Shown here: positions 20,759 through 29,796 of the stretch, piece by piece | How the letters are laid out: the number at the start of each line of letters is the position of its first letter | How positions within the stretch are numbered: position 1 is the stretch's first letter | Assembly: GCA_034096865.1 (NCBI GenBank) | Contig: JAWQFJ010009607.1 | Coordinates: 10,001 to 74,000, forward strand | Length of the DNA: 64,000 nt | Origin: Theodoxus fluviatilis | Taxonomy: Eukaryota; Mollusca; Gastropoda; Cycloneritida; Neritidae | Reading direction: 5' to 3' | The notes under the pieces: generated by a model | The model's input: only the letters and a program-made list of their open reading frames with translations | What the model was told of the DNA's origin: nothing | Database searches by the model: none | Program-made: the position numbers and the translations under genes

Positions 20759-22792
20759 TCACCCTTTGAATAAAAGAGTTTTTAGCTGTGACTTGAAAGT
20801 CTGTATTGAAGGAGATTTCCTCAGTCTGTCTGGGATATCGTTCCAGAGTTTTGGTCCAGCATACGAGAATGCTCTCTCCCCTGATCTCTTGGTGTTGTAG
20901 CGTGGCACATGGAGTAATGACTGCGCCGAAGATCTGAGATCCCTCACAGGCTTATAAGTCTTGAGGAGCTCAACCAGATACAGCGGGGCCAAACCATTGA
21001 CGCACTTGAACACATGACACAGTGTTTTGAACACAATACGTTGGTGGACAGGCAGCCAGTGTAGCTCTCGAAGAATGGGTGTTATGTGAGAACGACTAGG
21101 TGGACGTTTCACTATACGTGCTGCGGTGTTCTGCACCTGTTGAAGTCTTCGGAGATATTCTTGGGTTTCACCTAGCAGAAGGCTATTGCAGTAATCAAGA
21201 TTAGACATCACCAACGTCAATACAAGAGTTGTGGCCGATTTTTCAGTCAGGCATTGTCTGATACTTGAGATACGTCGGAGCTGCCAGTAGGAGGAAGAGA
21301 TCGTTCTGCTTACGTGTGGCCCCATAGAAAAATGCTCATCGATCTTTACGCCAAGATATGTCACACATCTTGACGAGGGGACCTCGACTCCCGAAATGGA
21401 GATGTTGGTTTCTGGGAACAACTGAACATGTGCCTTAGAACCGATGATGATGAATTCTGTTTTGTCTTCATTTAATTTCAGACGACTTTTCACCATCCAT
21501 GTTTTCACATCGGTGCAACATCTCTCCATGGAAGCTTTTGCCGCAGCGAAAGAGTCTTTGTCAGGGTTCGAGGTTGTAAATAACATAGTATCATCTGCGT
21601 AAAGATGGAATGACAGATGATGACTATCAATCAGGGCACTCAGAGATACTGTGTAGATGGAATATAGCAACGGTCCGAGAATTGACCCTTGAGGAACTCC
21701 ACAGGTGATAACCACCTCACTCGAAGTCCCTCCTTCCACAACAACCGTCTGTGTTCTTCCAGATAAGTATGATTGAAACCATTTGAAGGCTGTTGATGAT
21801 ATTCCTAAGTTCTTTAATCGGGACAGAAGAACACCATGATCGATGGTATCGAAGGCTGCTGAGAGGTCTAAAAGAGTCACGAGGGCAACCCGGCCATCAT
21901 CAATAGCACATCGAATATCGTTGAACACTCTCAGGAGTGCAGTTTCGGTGCTGTGTCCTGGCCTGTATGCCGACTGGAGTTTTGGGAGTAGATTCTCCGA
22001 GTTCAGGAAGCTGCATAGCCTTATGGAAACAGCTTTCTCTATGATTTTTGATATAAAACACAAATTGGACACAGGTCTGTAGCCGCCGAGCTCATCGGCG
22101 TCCAGATTTGGCTTCTTAAGCAGCGGCCGTACAATTGCTTTCTTCATTGTGTATGGGAATTCACCTGATCTTAAGGAGTGATTCACTAGGTCTGCAATCA
22201 TGGGCAGGAATGCGTCAAGACATAGACGTAGCAACCTTGTCGGCACATCATCAAGCTCGCAGGAGGTGGGCTTCATCTTCAGAATGATCTTTCGAAGCTC
22301 CTCGGGATGGAAAGGAGACAAGTCTTTCAGACCTTGGTTCAGGGATGTAGATGCTTCTTCCGCTACCGTTGTGGGGGGAATAGCTTTTCTGATCTTTTCA
22401 ATTTTTTCTCTGAAATATGTTTGAAATTTGTTGGCTAGGATTTGTCCGGTTGGTTTGGTGGGGAGAGGTTTCGACTTTCCCTTATTGCCTAGAATTGATG
22501 TTAGCAGATTGGACATGGCTCGAGGGTTTCTCGCTTTTTGTTCGATTTGACCTTTCATATATTGTGCTTTTGCATGTCTGATAGTCATCTTGAGTAGGTT
22601 TTTCTTTTGAACGTAGATATCTCTATGCACAGTCAGATTTGATTTCCTCCAGCGCCTCTCCGCTATTCGCTTCTCGATTTTAGCGATGTGCACTTCGCTT
22701 GTGTACCATGGGCACTCTTGTCTTGTAGAATCGGGCCGCCTTTCCAGTGGAGCATGCTTGTTTATCTCTATCAAGGCTATCTCTCGAGACAA
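20759..22792 (-). CDS. L2-type LINE reverse transcriptase (677-codon open frame)
   Basis: The frame starts in the endonuclease-RT linker (HAPLERRP, PWYTSEVHIAKIEKR) and contains a full RT: YRPVSNLCFISKIIEK, LQSAYRPGHSTETALL, motif A LLDLSAAFDTIDH, motif B GVPQGSILGPLLYSIYT, and catalytic motif C HLYADDTMLF with both aspartates. The thumb follows (KLNEDKTEFIIIGS, TYLGVKID), then the typical C-terminus (HWLPVHQRIVFKTL, SFSYAGPKLWN-like, SQLKTLLFKG). This matches the L2/CR1 group. There are no internal stops, so it is either young or from a recently active lineage. It lacks the upstream endonuclease and promoter, so it should not move alone. Confidence 0.92.
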   Translation of the reverse strand: MSREIALIEINKHAPLERRPDSTRQECPWYTSEVHIAKIEKRIAERRWRKSNLTVHRDIYVQKKNLLKMTIRHAKAQYMKGQIEQKARNPRAMSNLLTSILGNKGKSKPLPTKPTGQILANKFQTYFREKIEKIRKAIPPTTVAEEASTSLNQGLKDLSPFHPEELRKIILKMKPTSCELDDVPTRLLRLCLDAFLPMIADLVNHSLRSGEFPYTMKKAIVRPLLKKPNLDADELGGYRPVSNLCFISKIIEKAVSIRLCSFLNSENLLPKLQSAYRPGHSTETALLRVFNDIRCAIDDGRVALVTLLDLSAAFDTIDHGVLLSRLKNLGISSTAFKWFQSYLSGRTQTVVVEGGTSSEVVITCGVPQGSILGPLLYSIYTVSLSALIDSHHLSFHLYADDTMLFTTSNPDKDSFAAAKASMERCCTDVKTWMVKSRLKLNEDKTEFIIIGSKAHVQLFPETNISISGVEVPSSRCVTYLGVKIDEHFSMGPHVSRTISSSYWQLRRISSIRQCLTEKSATTLVLTLVMSNLDYCNSLLLGETQEYLRRLQQVQNTAARIVKRPPSRSHITPILRELHWLPVHQRIVFKTLCHVFKCVNGLAPLYLVELLKTYKPVRDLRSSAQSLLHVPRYNTKRSGERAFSYAGPKLWNDIPDRLRKSPSIQTFKSQLKTLLFKG

Positions 22793-23235
22793 GAGAAAAG
22801 GCCATAAATTTGCAGGTTTAACACACTTTGTAGAGCGTTTTGCAGAAACACAAACGATGAAGCTTTTCCGGAGATAACTTGTTCAAGAGCCTTGTGGGGG
22901 CTGAATCTTCAAACAGGAAAACGCTGTCCTTTTGACACACACTTTCAGAGGGTAGGGGAAGATTGGGAAAAACTGTTAACGTGTTGTTCCACCCTCAGCA
23001 TGGAGTTCTTCACAAGCATCTGCTTTTCAGAGCGTCATGTGGTCAACTGATATTAAAATTTCAACACTCCAGAATAGACCTTTTGCGCATTCCCCAAACG
23101 CATATGAAACGACCCTTGCGATTGGACAATTGAATGCTGCTGGAGTTACCTTTCTTGCTAAAACCGGAAGTAGGGGGACAGATTTAATCTGAAGCCTATA
23201 GTATAGATCTAACTGTTCAGGGAAGACGGAGAAGA

Positions 23236-23587
23236 ATGGAAACCTGGTTTACAAAGATAGTGGATAACGAGTGGTCAAATCTTTGGCATCCCTGCCAAAG
23301 ATTTCCGAAGATATTATTTTGAAACAACTGTCAAAGGGATTGACTGCTACAAGAGAAACTGTAGCCGCAGTGCGAACACTGAAATCGGCGCGTGCAGTGG
23401 CCTTGGCTAGAGATGGCCATGAGCAAGTTCAAGGGATATGTGGGACGGCGGACGACAGTGTCCCGCGAGAAACCATCGTTATCCGTGCTAAAGTAAGAGC
23501 CAACATGAAACAGCAGTTTTATACTGTGTACATGGCGATTGTCAAGGACGGCGATATTCTCCAGGCGTGTTGTGAATGCCCGGCAGG
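23236..23587 (+). pseudogene. SWIM-type protein exon, frameshifted
   Basis: An ATG at 23236 opens METWFTKIVDNEWSNLW, which shifts frame near 23275 into a 100-residue segment. That segment ends VYMAIVKDGDILQACCECPAG, followed immediately by the consensus splice donor GTAAGT (23588-23593). The CxCPAG ending looks like the first half of a SWIM zinc finger (CxCx(n)CxH), whose remaining CxH would be in the next exon. Proteins with this arrangement are abundant in molluscs and cnidarians and often carry a YqaJ-like nuclease domain further on; that domain is not seen here. The frameshift could be decay or a sequence error. The upstream stop TAA (23265) rules out the 23271 GTG as a sensible start. 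Confidence 0.5.
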
Positions 23588-23619
23588 GTAAGTAAACAAT
23601 AATTTTCTTGCCTGTAGCT

Positions 23620-23824
23620 CATGGGCAAACGTTACTTTTAGGCCTCCCTCGATTTTCAAGCTCTGTGTTCAGGGTTTAAGTTTAGGATTAGTGTTGATAT
23701 GAACACTAACCCTGACCCTGACCCTAACTCAAAACCTAACTTTCATTCCAAATTTGGGACAGGAAAAGTGGCTGAAAACAGAGCTTGAAAATCGAGGGAG
23801 GTCTAAAAGTAACGTTTCCCACTC
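23620..23824. mobile_element. MITE with ~48 bp terminal inverted repeats
   Basis: Left arm AACGTTACTTTTAGGCCTCC...TCAAGCTCTGTGTTCAG (from about 23627) pairs with the right arm ending GGTCTAAAAGTAACGTTTCCC (about 23820). The interior has ACCCTGACCCTGACCC repeats. It lies just inside the presumed intron after the SWIM exon. The target duplication is not clear. Confidence 0.72.
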
Positions 23825-23973
23825 ATGTTATGTAACTTGTGTTTTGGTTTTTAGTTTTTGAAGCTCCCCTCCCCACCTTCCAAAAACAAACAAGTAAAAC
23901 AGAAAATAAAAAGAAAATTAGATGCTTGCAATGTTGCTAGTCATAAGTTTTCACATCTACACGTTGTTGATTT

Positions 23974-24357
23974 TTAGATTAATTTGTCATCACTCAAAGG
24001 ATCTGCTTCACTACGAGACATTCTCTGTGTAGTAGACCTAAAGCGAGCAGTTTCACCACTTGGTCCCGCTATTGGGGTCGACTGGGCTTCAGCTGTGCGA
24101 GTAGACAGTTGCCGAGCCAGACGCCAACCCACAGATGCTGACCCAGTTTGCAGCGGTCGACCAACTTCGCTCTCTTCACCACTTCCATTATCCACATCAT
24201 CGGCAAGAGGAAAAGAAACAGCAGCAGCATCAAGAAGTGCCAAATCATCTACTTTACCTTCAAATTCTTCCAAAACATCTTCCTCGGCATCGGAGCCTTC
24301 CTGTAATGCAATTTCAATCGCTATCACTTCCTCATCACGCGTTCGCCTTTCCGCCAT
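23974..24357 (-). CDS. Hypothetical acidic N-terminal exon or protein
   Basis: An ATG at 24357 (AACAATGGCGG context) opens 127 codons rich in Glu/Asp/Ser: DAEEDVLEEFEGKVDDLALL followed by a Ser/Arg/Thr-rich tail. Codon usage is balanced and the start context is good, so it may be genuine. No domain was recognised. Acidic, low-complexity N-termini of this type precede the catalytic domain in piggyBac-type transposases and in many nuclear proteins, but nothing diagnostic follows. It may be a first exon or an isolated remnant. Confidence 0.3.
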   Translation of the reverse strand: MAERRTRDEEVIAIEIALQEGSDAEEDVLEEFEGKVDDLALLDAAAVSFPLADDVDNGSGEESEVGRPLQTGSASVGWRLARQLSTRTAEAQSTPIAGPSGETARFRSTTQRMSRSEADPLSDDKLI

Positions 24358-24532
24358 TGTTATGGCTTATCTCGTCTCGCTCAGAGCACTGATAACAAAG
24401 GAATGGTCTGGCAAGTCTCACTCCTAGAAATCAACCTTCTGTTTCAAAGTGTAGGAGAGAGTCTCTTACAAGACTAGACTAGTTTCGGAGTCTTCTCAGC
24501 CTCTTACGATGTGGAAAGAAATTATGTAAATG

Positions 24533-24598
24533 TTCGCATCATATGATGCGAAGCGTCGACAATGGGTTTCTACAGCACTTCGCATGATATGATGCGAA
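24533..24598. repeat. Twin 20 bp palindromes
   Basis: TTCGCATCATATGATGCGAA (24533-24552) is a perfect 20 bp palindrome. TTCGCATGATATGATGCGAA (24579-24598) is the same site with one mismatch. The centres are 46 bp apart. They lie upstream of the acidic frame at 24357 and next to a fold-back element. Confidence 0.8.
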
Positions 24599-24728
24599 GC
24601 GTCGTGAATGAGTGAAAAACTGTTTTACTTACGCGATAGTTCTTCAGGCTGCAAACAAGCTGAGTCTTCCATGTTCACGAAATCAACAGGCTCAGGAGGA
24701 ATGAGGCCTACGAGTTGAGCCTTTTCGG

Positions 24729-25475
24729 TGCGGGAATTTTTTTAAACAAAAGTTCTTATGCCATTTTGATTCTTTTGTCCTAAAACGCCTAAAAAACCAT
24801 AATATGTTTGTTACTCTTTTTTTTCGAAACTCTTCTATTGCGGGGGGCCGCTATTGCGGGATTTTTTTGGTCAAAAGCTCTTCAGGCCATTTTGATTCTT
24901 TTGTCCTAAAACGCATAAAAAACCATAAAATTTGTGTTACTTTTTATGGGAAAAACATTTTTTTCGGGTTTTACCGATAGCGCTCAGCCTAGGCGGCACC
25001 CGCCACCCCGCCTGACTGACTTAGCCTGTCCGGGGAGTTTCACGTAAACCCGGACGCGTTACTTTTTGTCACGTTTGTGTCCAACATCAGCGTCGGACCC
25101 TGGAGTTAGGGCGTAGGGACCACCTGTTGAGAGTCAAACGTGGGATGGAGTTAGAATATAAAGCTTCACCCGTTATTGATAAAACCCGAAAAAATTTGTT
25201 TTTTCCAAAAAAATGTAACAAATATTTTATGGTTTTCTATGCGTTTTAGGACAAAAGAATCAAAATGGCCTGAAGAACTTTCGACCAAAAAATAATCCCG
25301 CAATAGCGGCCACCCGCAATTAAAAAACTAAAAAATTTCTAAGTTTCGAAAAAACACAGTAACAAAAATATTATGGTTTTTTAGGCATTTTAGGACAAAG
25401 GAATCAAAATGGCCTAAGAACTTTTGTTTAAAAGAAATCCCGCAATAGCGGCCCTCCGCAATAGCGGCCCCTCCC
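24729..25475. mobile_element. Fold-back element with ~250 bp arms
   Basis: 24730-24976 is repeated in inverted orientation at about 25190-25442. Each arm contains two versions of a ~60 bp unit (AGGCCATTTTGATTCTTTTG, CCTAAAACGC and an A-rich end), giving four in all, separated by CCGCTATTGCGG-type palindromic linkers. The ~210 bp centre is single copy and GC-rich. No coding capacity. The right end overlaps the tail of the THAP frame. Confidence 0.8.
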
Positions 25476-25826
25476 CGTATCACTTGCACGTTTTTCGTTT
25501 GTCCAGAAGGATATTCTTTGGCTGGTTGATGTAGTTCTCTCTTTGATCTTTGTTCTGTAGCCAAGATGCAGCGTTGGTTTGTAATCCACGGAGTTCGGAT
25601 CATTAATAGCCATACCCGACACAAAATGTCGACTGCAAACTTTGCTGTTTCTCGTCGGTTCAAAGTTGTCGCGCCGGAGTGCATTGAGCAACAGTCTCAG
25701 TCTTTGCACTTCTTTGCTAGACTTCCCCAGAGGAATATGATAGAAAGAGCAAGGTTTCCCTATGGTTTTCTCTCGGGCACGCTGCCGTGAACATCCGTAA
25801 ACACAACAGAAGTCACTGTTCGCCAT
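25428..25826 (-). CDS. THAP-domain protein, first exon or N-terminal part
   Basis: An ATG at 25826 opens a THAP zinc finger: C8 and C12 (CCVYGC), C64 and H67 (KVCSRHFVSG), then the usual closing pattern DYKPTLHLGY near residues 81-90. THAP domains bind DNA and occur in P, Kolobok and some Harbinger-derived transposases as well as host regulators. The conserved tryptophan is not obvious. After about residue 92 the frame has no recognised homology and runs into the fold-back element, so the coding part probably ends or is spliced near 25550. Only 1.2 kb separates it from the acidic frame on the same strand. Confidence 0.7.
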   Translation of the reverse strand: MANSDFCCVYGCSRQRAREKTIGKPCSFYHIPLGKSSKEVQRLRLLLNALRRDNFEPTRNSKVCSRHFVSGMAINDPNSVDYKPTLHLGYRTKIKERTTSTSQRISFWTNEKRASDTGRGRYCGGPLLRDFF

Positions 25827-25829
25827 TTT

Positions 25830-26520
25830 GGTTCACAGAAGTAACGAAAATTGCCAAAAATCAGAGACACAAGAGAAGAAGCATGCACACGGCATGTGTT
25901 GTTTACTATAGCTTACCCCCCACTCCCGGCTAATCTGCGAAAACGTTATGTGCGCATGCGTCACGACCGAAATGTGCAAAAGGTCTATTGAATCCTTCAC
26001 CCAGAGCGCATGCGCAAACATCCCCAGCCAATCAAACCACGCTTGCATCATTACCCGATTTGTCTGGTACCGGTTCAAACCGGCCTCAAACATCGAAGCA
26101 AAGGCATATTCCCACCAAAACCGGACTCGATCACCGCCTTCAGCCATCTAAGAAAATAAAATAATGCTCGAACCATAACACCTACAAATCGGCACCTATT
26201 GCGTCATTCCTTCCCTGACGTTGTTGTTCATCATTCTAGTTTTCTTATTCCATGAACACCTTTTCTTTTTCCTTAGATTCTACTAATTTTACTGGGTGGT
26301 GTGTACATGACTAAATATAAACTGTAGAGCAGTATGGCATTCGGCATACAACTGCCTCTTCATACAATGGCCAGACCGGCATGGGTTTATCTGGGCGCGC
26401 TCTTCCCTTTATTTCAGGCAAAAAGGAGATACCAAAAAAACGTTGCCGTGGCGAATGGATATCGGGGATAGTCACTTGCTTGTCATAACGATGATGGCAA
26501 AGACATGATTTAGTAAAATG
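25830..26520. other. Upstream region of the THAP exon, no gene seen
   Basis: Contains two GCGCATGCG sites (25952, 26008) and the sequence GTGCAAAAGGTCTATT (25974-25989), which mirrors one at 23073. A promoter for the THAP frame could lie here, but no TATA box or initiator can be asserted. Confidence 0.25.
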
Positions 26521-26521
26521 T

Positions 26522-26756
26522 TTTCCTCAGCATGCATGCACGCGCGCACACACATATATGCGCACTTACGCACACACACAAACGCAAGCAGGCACGTACT
26601 CACACACTCTCGTACACACACGCATGTACAGACACATACACCCACACGCTTACGAACACATAAACACACACAAACTCATGCACACATACATACACACGCA
26701 CCCGCATACAAACGCACATACACACGTACACATTGAGGCGCGCACACACACACAGT
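26522..26756 (+). repeat. (CA)n-rich microsatellite
   Basis: Imperfect CA repeats with ACGC/ACAT variants, ending CACACACACAC at the 3' tail of a LINE on the minus strand. The CA/GT frames on both strands are low complexity. Confidence 0.85.
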
Positions 26757-26761
26757 TCAGT

Positions 26762-27469
26762 TCAGTCTCTTAACCCTGAGATGGGTTGTTGAGGCATCAC
26801 TGATGACTTTCGGACAATCTTCCTCCATCGATCTCTATCCTCTGTGGCTCGCTGTGAGTCAGCAAAGGTCAAGCCTGTCCACTCTTTGATGTTGTCTTCC
26901 CACCTCTTTCTCTGCCTGCCTCTCCTTCTCCCACCTGGTACGGTACCTTGCAGGATGGTCTTGGACAGCCCACTGCCTCTTGACACGTGACCAAAGCACT
27001 TCAGCTTTCTGCTTTTCACGATTGAGAGCAGGTCTTCGTACTGTCCAATTGCTCTCCTGATCCTGTTGCTGACTTCCTCATTCGTGACATGGTCTTTATA
27101 TGAGATGTTCAGAATCTTGCGGTAGCATCTCATTTCCAGGGCTTGTATCCGTCTCTGTAGTTCAGATGTGAGTGTCCAGGACTCGCATGCATACAAGAAT
27201 ACGGAGATGGCCAGCGTGCGCATGAGCCTGATCTTCGACGCGAGAGTGATATTTCTGTCACGCCATATTGGCTTAAACTTTGCCAATGCTGCTGTTGTTT
27301 GTGCTATCCTGGACAGTATCTCTGGTTTGGACCCTTCATCAGTCACAATAGATCCCAGGTATTTGAAGTTGTTCACAGCTTCCAGTTTTTGGCCCTTCAC
27401 TTTGATTTCCATTTTGAAGCCCCGAGGGTTGTTCGTCATCACCTTGGTCTTCTCGGCGCTGATCTCCAT
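26762..27469 (-). pseudogene. LINE B ORF2 C-terminal region
   Basis: 235 codons following the RT: MEISAEKTKVMTNNPRGF, FKYLGSIVTDEGSKPEILSR, YACESWTLTSELQRRIQALE, KCFGHVSRGSGLSKTILQGT and the basic RRRGRQRKRWEDNIKEWTGL segment before the end. It is nearly identical to the end of copy 2 at 35785-36819. There is no terminal zinc finger. The stop codon is followed within about 10 bp by the TGAAC tail. Confidence 0.85.
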
Positions 27470-27551
27470 GCCATATGCCTGTGAGGTCTTGTCCAGGTGC
27501 TCGACAAGACTAGTCAGCTCCTCTTCACTTCCTGCTAATCCATCAATGTCA

Positions 27552-28398
27552 TCAGCAAAACGTAAGTTGGTGATCTTTCTGCCACATATGCTGATTGTGG
27601 TCTGCTAGGGCATCAGTCATTATCCTTTCGAGGAAGAGGTTGAAGAGTGTGGGGGAGAGTAGACAGCCCTGTCTGACTCCGACCGTTGTCCTGAACCATT
27701 CGCCTGTGGTACCATTGAACAGGACTGCGCTGGTCGCTCTGTCATAGAGATGTTCGACGACTTTGATGATCTTGGAGCTGATGTTGTAGCTTCTCATTGT
27801 GGCCCACAGCGCAGCATGCCAGACTCTGTCAAATGCTTTCTTAAAGTCTATAAAGACATGGTACAGATCTTGTTGGTGTTGTAGATGTTTCTCACACAGG
27901 ACTCTCAGATTGAAGATCTGTTCGGTGGTGCTCCTACCTGGTCTGAAACCTGCCTGCTCTTCAGCAATGATTTTCTCTGCCTGAAGTTTTAATCTGTTCA
28001 GCAGTACTTTCAGCATGACCTTGCTGGGATGGCTGATGAGGCTGATTGTGCGGTAGTTCTGGCACATTTGCAGGTTTCCTTTCTTGGGCAATGTAATCAC
28101 TAGGGACTGTGTCCACGGGGTTGGCCAATCTCCCGTCTGCCAGATCTTATTGCAGATCTTTGTGAGTGCATCGATCATTGCGTCGCCTCCTGCCTGGATG
28201 AGTTCCCCTGGAATGTTGTCAACCCCAGCTGACTTCCCTCTCTTGAGGGACTTAACCGCTGTCTTCACCTCTTCTCGAAGAATTGAGTAGTTGTCTTCCT
28301 CGGTAGTCTGAGGACAGTTCAGTACTTTATGATCTCCTTTGGTGTCATAGTTGTAGAGCTCAGAGCAGTACTCAGTCCAGCGTTTCATGATTTCGCAC
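27552..28398 (-). pseudogene. LINE B reverse transcriptase
   Basis: The frame contains KRGKSAGVDNIPGELIQAG, NYRTISLISHPSKVMLKVLL, EEQAGFRPGRSTTEQIFNL, motif A YHVFIDFKKAFDRVWH and motif B GVRQGCLLSPTLFNLFL. It then shifts frame (HNQHMWQKDHQLTFC) through a short deletion, so the catalytic FADD motif, still present in the DNA near 27545-27565, is not read in phase. The first part of the open frame (28399-28526) lies outside the element. The RT is of the kind common in invertebrate LINEs with an APE endonuclease; the clade is not assigned. Confidence 0.85.
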
Positions 28399-28429
28399 AC
28401 AAACACACACACAACTAAATAAGAAGTGA

Positions 28430-28774
28430 ATGTCAAGGATGTCGTCATCGTTGTTGTCGCTTCTACTTCTGATGCTGCTGTTGCTAAACCCTGATACAAG
28501 AGAAAATAGTTTTCGAGCATTGTCATCCCTTGTCGATATGGTGCAGGCCTCGAAATACGATGAGCGGGGTAGGTCGCTTGGGGAATTCTTCACCGACCGG
28601 TTTGGCACAAGGCCAGAATGCAGACAACTTCATTGGCTTCAGGGCTCTCCATTAGCCATCATTCTTGACACCATGGAGATTTTAAGACGCGCAGACTGCA
28701 TGTCAGCCATTGATGTCGAGCGAAAATGGACGGCCTTGGGGGGTGCGCAGGGAAATAAAGGAGTGGCCGTTTGA
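28430..28774 (+). CDS. Hypothetical protein fragment
   Basis: A 114-codon frame with a Leu/Ser-rich start and a more normal C-terminal half (FFTDRFGTRPECRQLHWLQG, RRADCMSAIDVERKWTALG). No family was recognised. The balanced composition of the second half suggests possible coding ancestry, but there is no homologue elsewhere in the window and no splice or promoter evidence. The first 30 residues come from a TTG/CTG-repeat-like stretch. Confidence 0.2.
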   Translation: MSRMSSSLLSLLLLMLLLLNPDTRENSFRALSSLVDMVQASKYDERGRSLGEFFTDRFGTRPECRQLHWLQGSPLAIILDTMEILRRADCMSAIDVERKWTALGGAQGNKGVAV

Positions 28775-29438
28775 GGTTGGGGATGCAATCAAAGATCATA
28801 ATATATGAGAGAAACCTACCACTGTTTAGAAAATCGAGCCTTCATTGGGCCAGCCGATCATATAGGCCAAATTGAATCCTCAGCAATACCGCCTCATTAA
28901 AACAGTGTTGCTCTCAGCCAGGGAGAGACACTTGCAGCTTATGGCAGGCGCTGACAGCCATTGACGGCTGCAATCAAAAAGGCTTTAACTTCACCCAGTC
29001 GAGTGCTCTGCCACCCTGGCGCTACAGGAGCCGCCAAAGTTCCTGTGATCTCCGCTCGAAGTTTTGTCCTTCAAGAAAGTGCAGTGAGGACACGCCCCAC
29101 TGCTCAAAGTAGTCTCATTGTTTACTTCCCTCTCGGAGCCTTGAACCTAGCACGAAGTCAGCAGCTACGCAGATCTCAGTGTGCGTAAAAAGCGGACGAG
29201 CTGCAACTGTGCAAGGTGTCGTTTTCGACTCATAAGGACTCGATCGCCTCCAATCCACGACCCGTCAATTAACATGGGCGAAAACTGCTAGCCAGACTTG
29301 TCTTCTAACAAAGGTACGTTGCTCAATTGTGCATTTAGCCTATCCTTTTGAAAATGAGCGTGGGATGTGCATGCTTTCTGTATGTGCACATGTGTGAATA
29401 GGAACATGTGAATGTACATGCGTTGAAACACACGTGTG

Positions 29439-29440
<2 letters not shown>
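28775..29440. other. No recognisable gene
   Basis: Unique-looking sequence without recognised homology, ending at the (GA)n array. Confidence 0.3.

Positions 29441-29502
<62 letters not shown>
29441..29502 (+). repeat. (GA)n microsatellite at the 3' end of LINE A copy II
   Basis: 62 bp of pure GA. In the sense orientation of the adjacent minus-strand LINE this is (TC)n, directly after its CAAAAGTCAAAAG tail. Confidence 0.92.
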
Positions 29503-29505
<3 letters not shown>

Positions 29506-29796
29506 TTGACTTTTGAAACTTTATTGTAAGGCCGACGGCCCGTCACAACATTTTACATTCTCATCATTTGTTGAAGGTTCTTGATTACAGCAAAAGTACT
29601 TCAATCGGTAAACAACAATTTTGTCGTACTATGAAAACAACATAATGTAATGTAAATGTAATGTAGAACAACATGTAATTTTCCCAGAATCATTTAGAAC
29701 ATAATGGTAGATGACGCACTCAATACCATTGGATCAGTTGTTTTGTTTATTATACACAATGGCAACTAATTATCTGCTAAAACCCAGGATACATAA

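Larger units (their letters stand above)
20669..22900 (-). mobile_element. L2-type LINE, 5'-truncated, nearly intact 3' part
   Basis: The 3' end, on the minus strand, has the GGCGCTATATAAG signature common to L2-clade LINEs and ends in (ACAT)n, seen as (ATGT)n at 20669-20698. The coding part 20759-22792 is uninterrupted. Sequence upstream of 22792 has stops and no clear endonuclease, so the 5' truncation point is around 22800-22900. It lies at the end of LINE A copy III on the opposite strand, apparently inserted into or replacing its RT region. Confidence 0.85.
26757..28398 (-). mobile_element. LINE family B, copy 1
   Basis: A minus-strand, 5'-truncated LINE with a 3' tail of repeated TGAAC (seen as GTTCAGTTCAG at 26755-26765). 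CA-rich sequence abuts both ends (CACACACACAC at 26746-26756; CACACAAACACACACACA from 28397), consistent either with insertion into a CA array or with a CA-containing target duplication. It is frameshifted near 27580. It is over 90% similar by eye to copy 2 at 35618-36841. Confidence 0.85.

Noticed and set aside
20759..22877. Plus-strand frames at 21843-22082, 22200-22424 and 22686-22877
   Set aside because: Reverse-strand shadows of the intact L2 reverse transcriptase or its upstream end; no domain similarity of their own.
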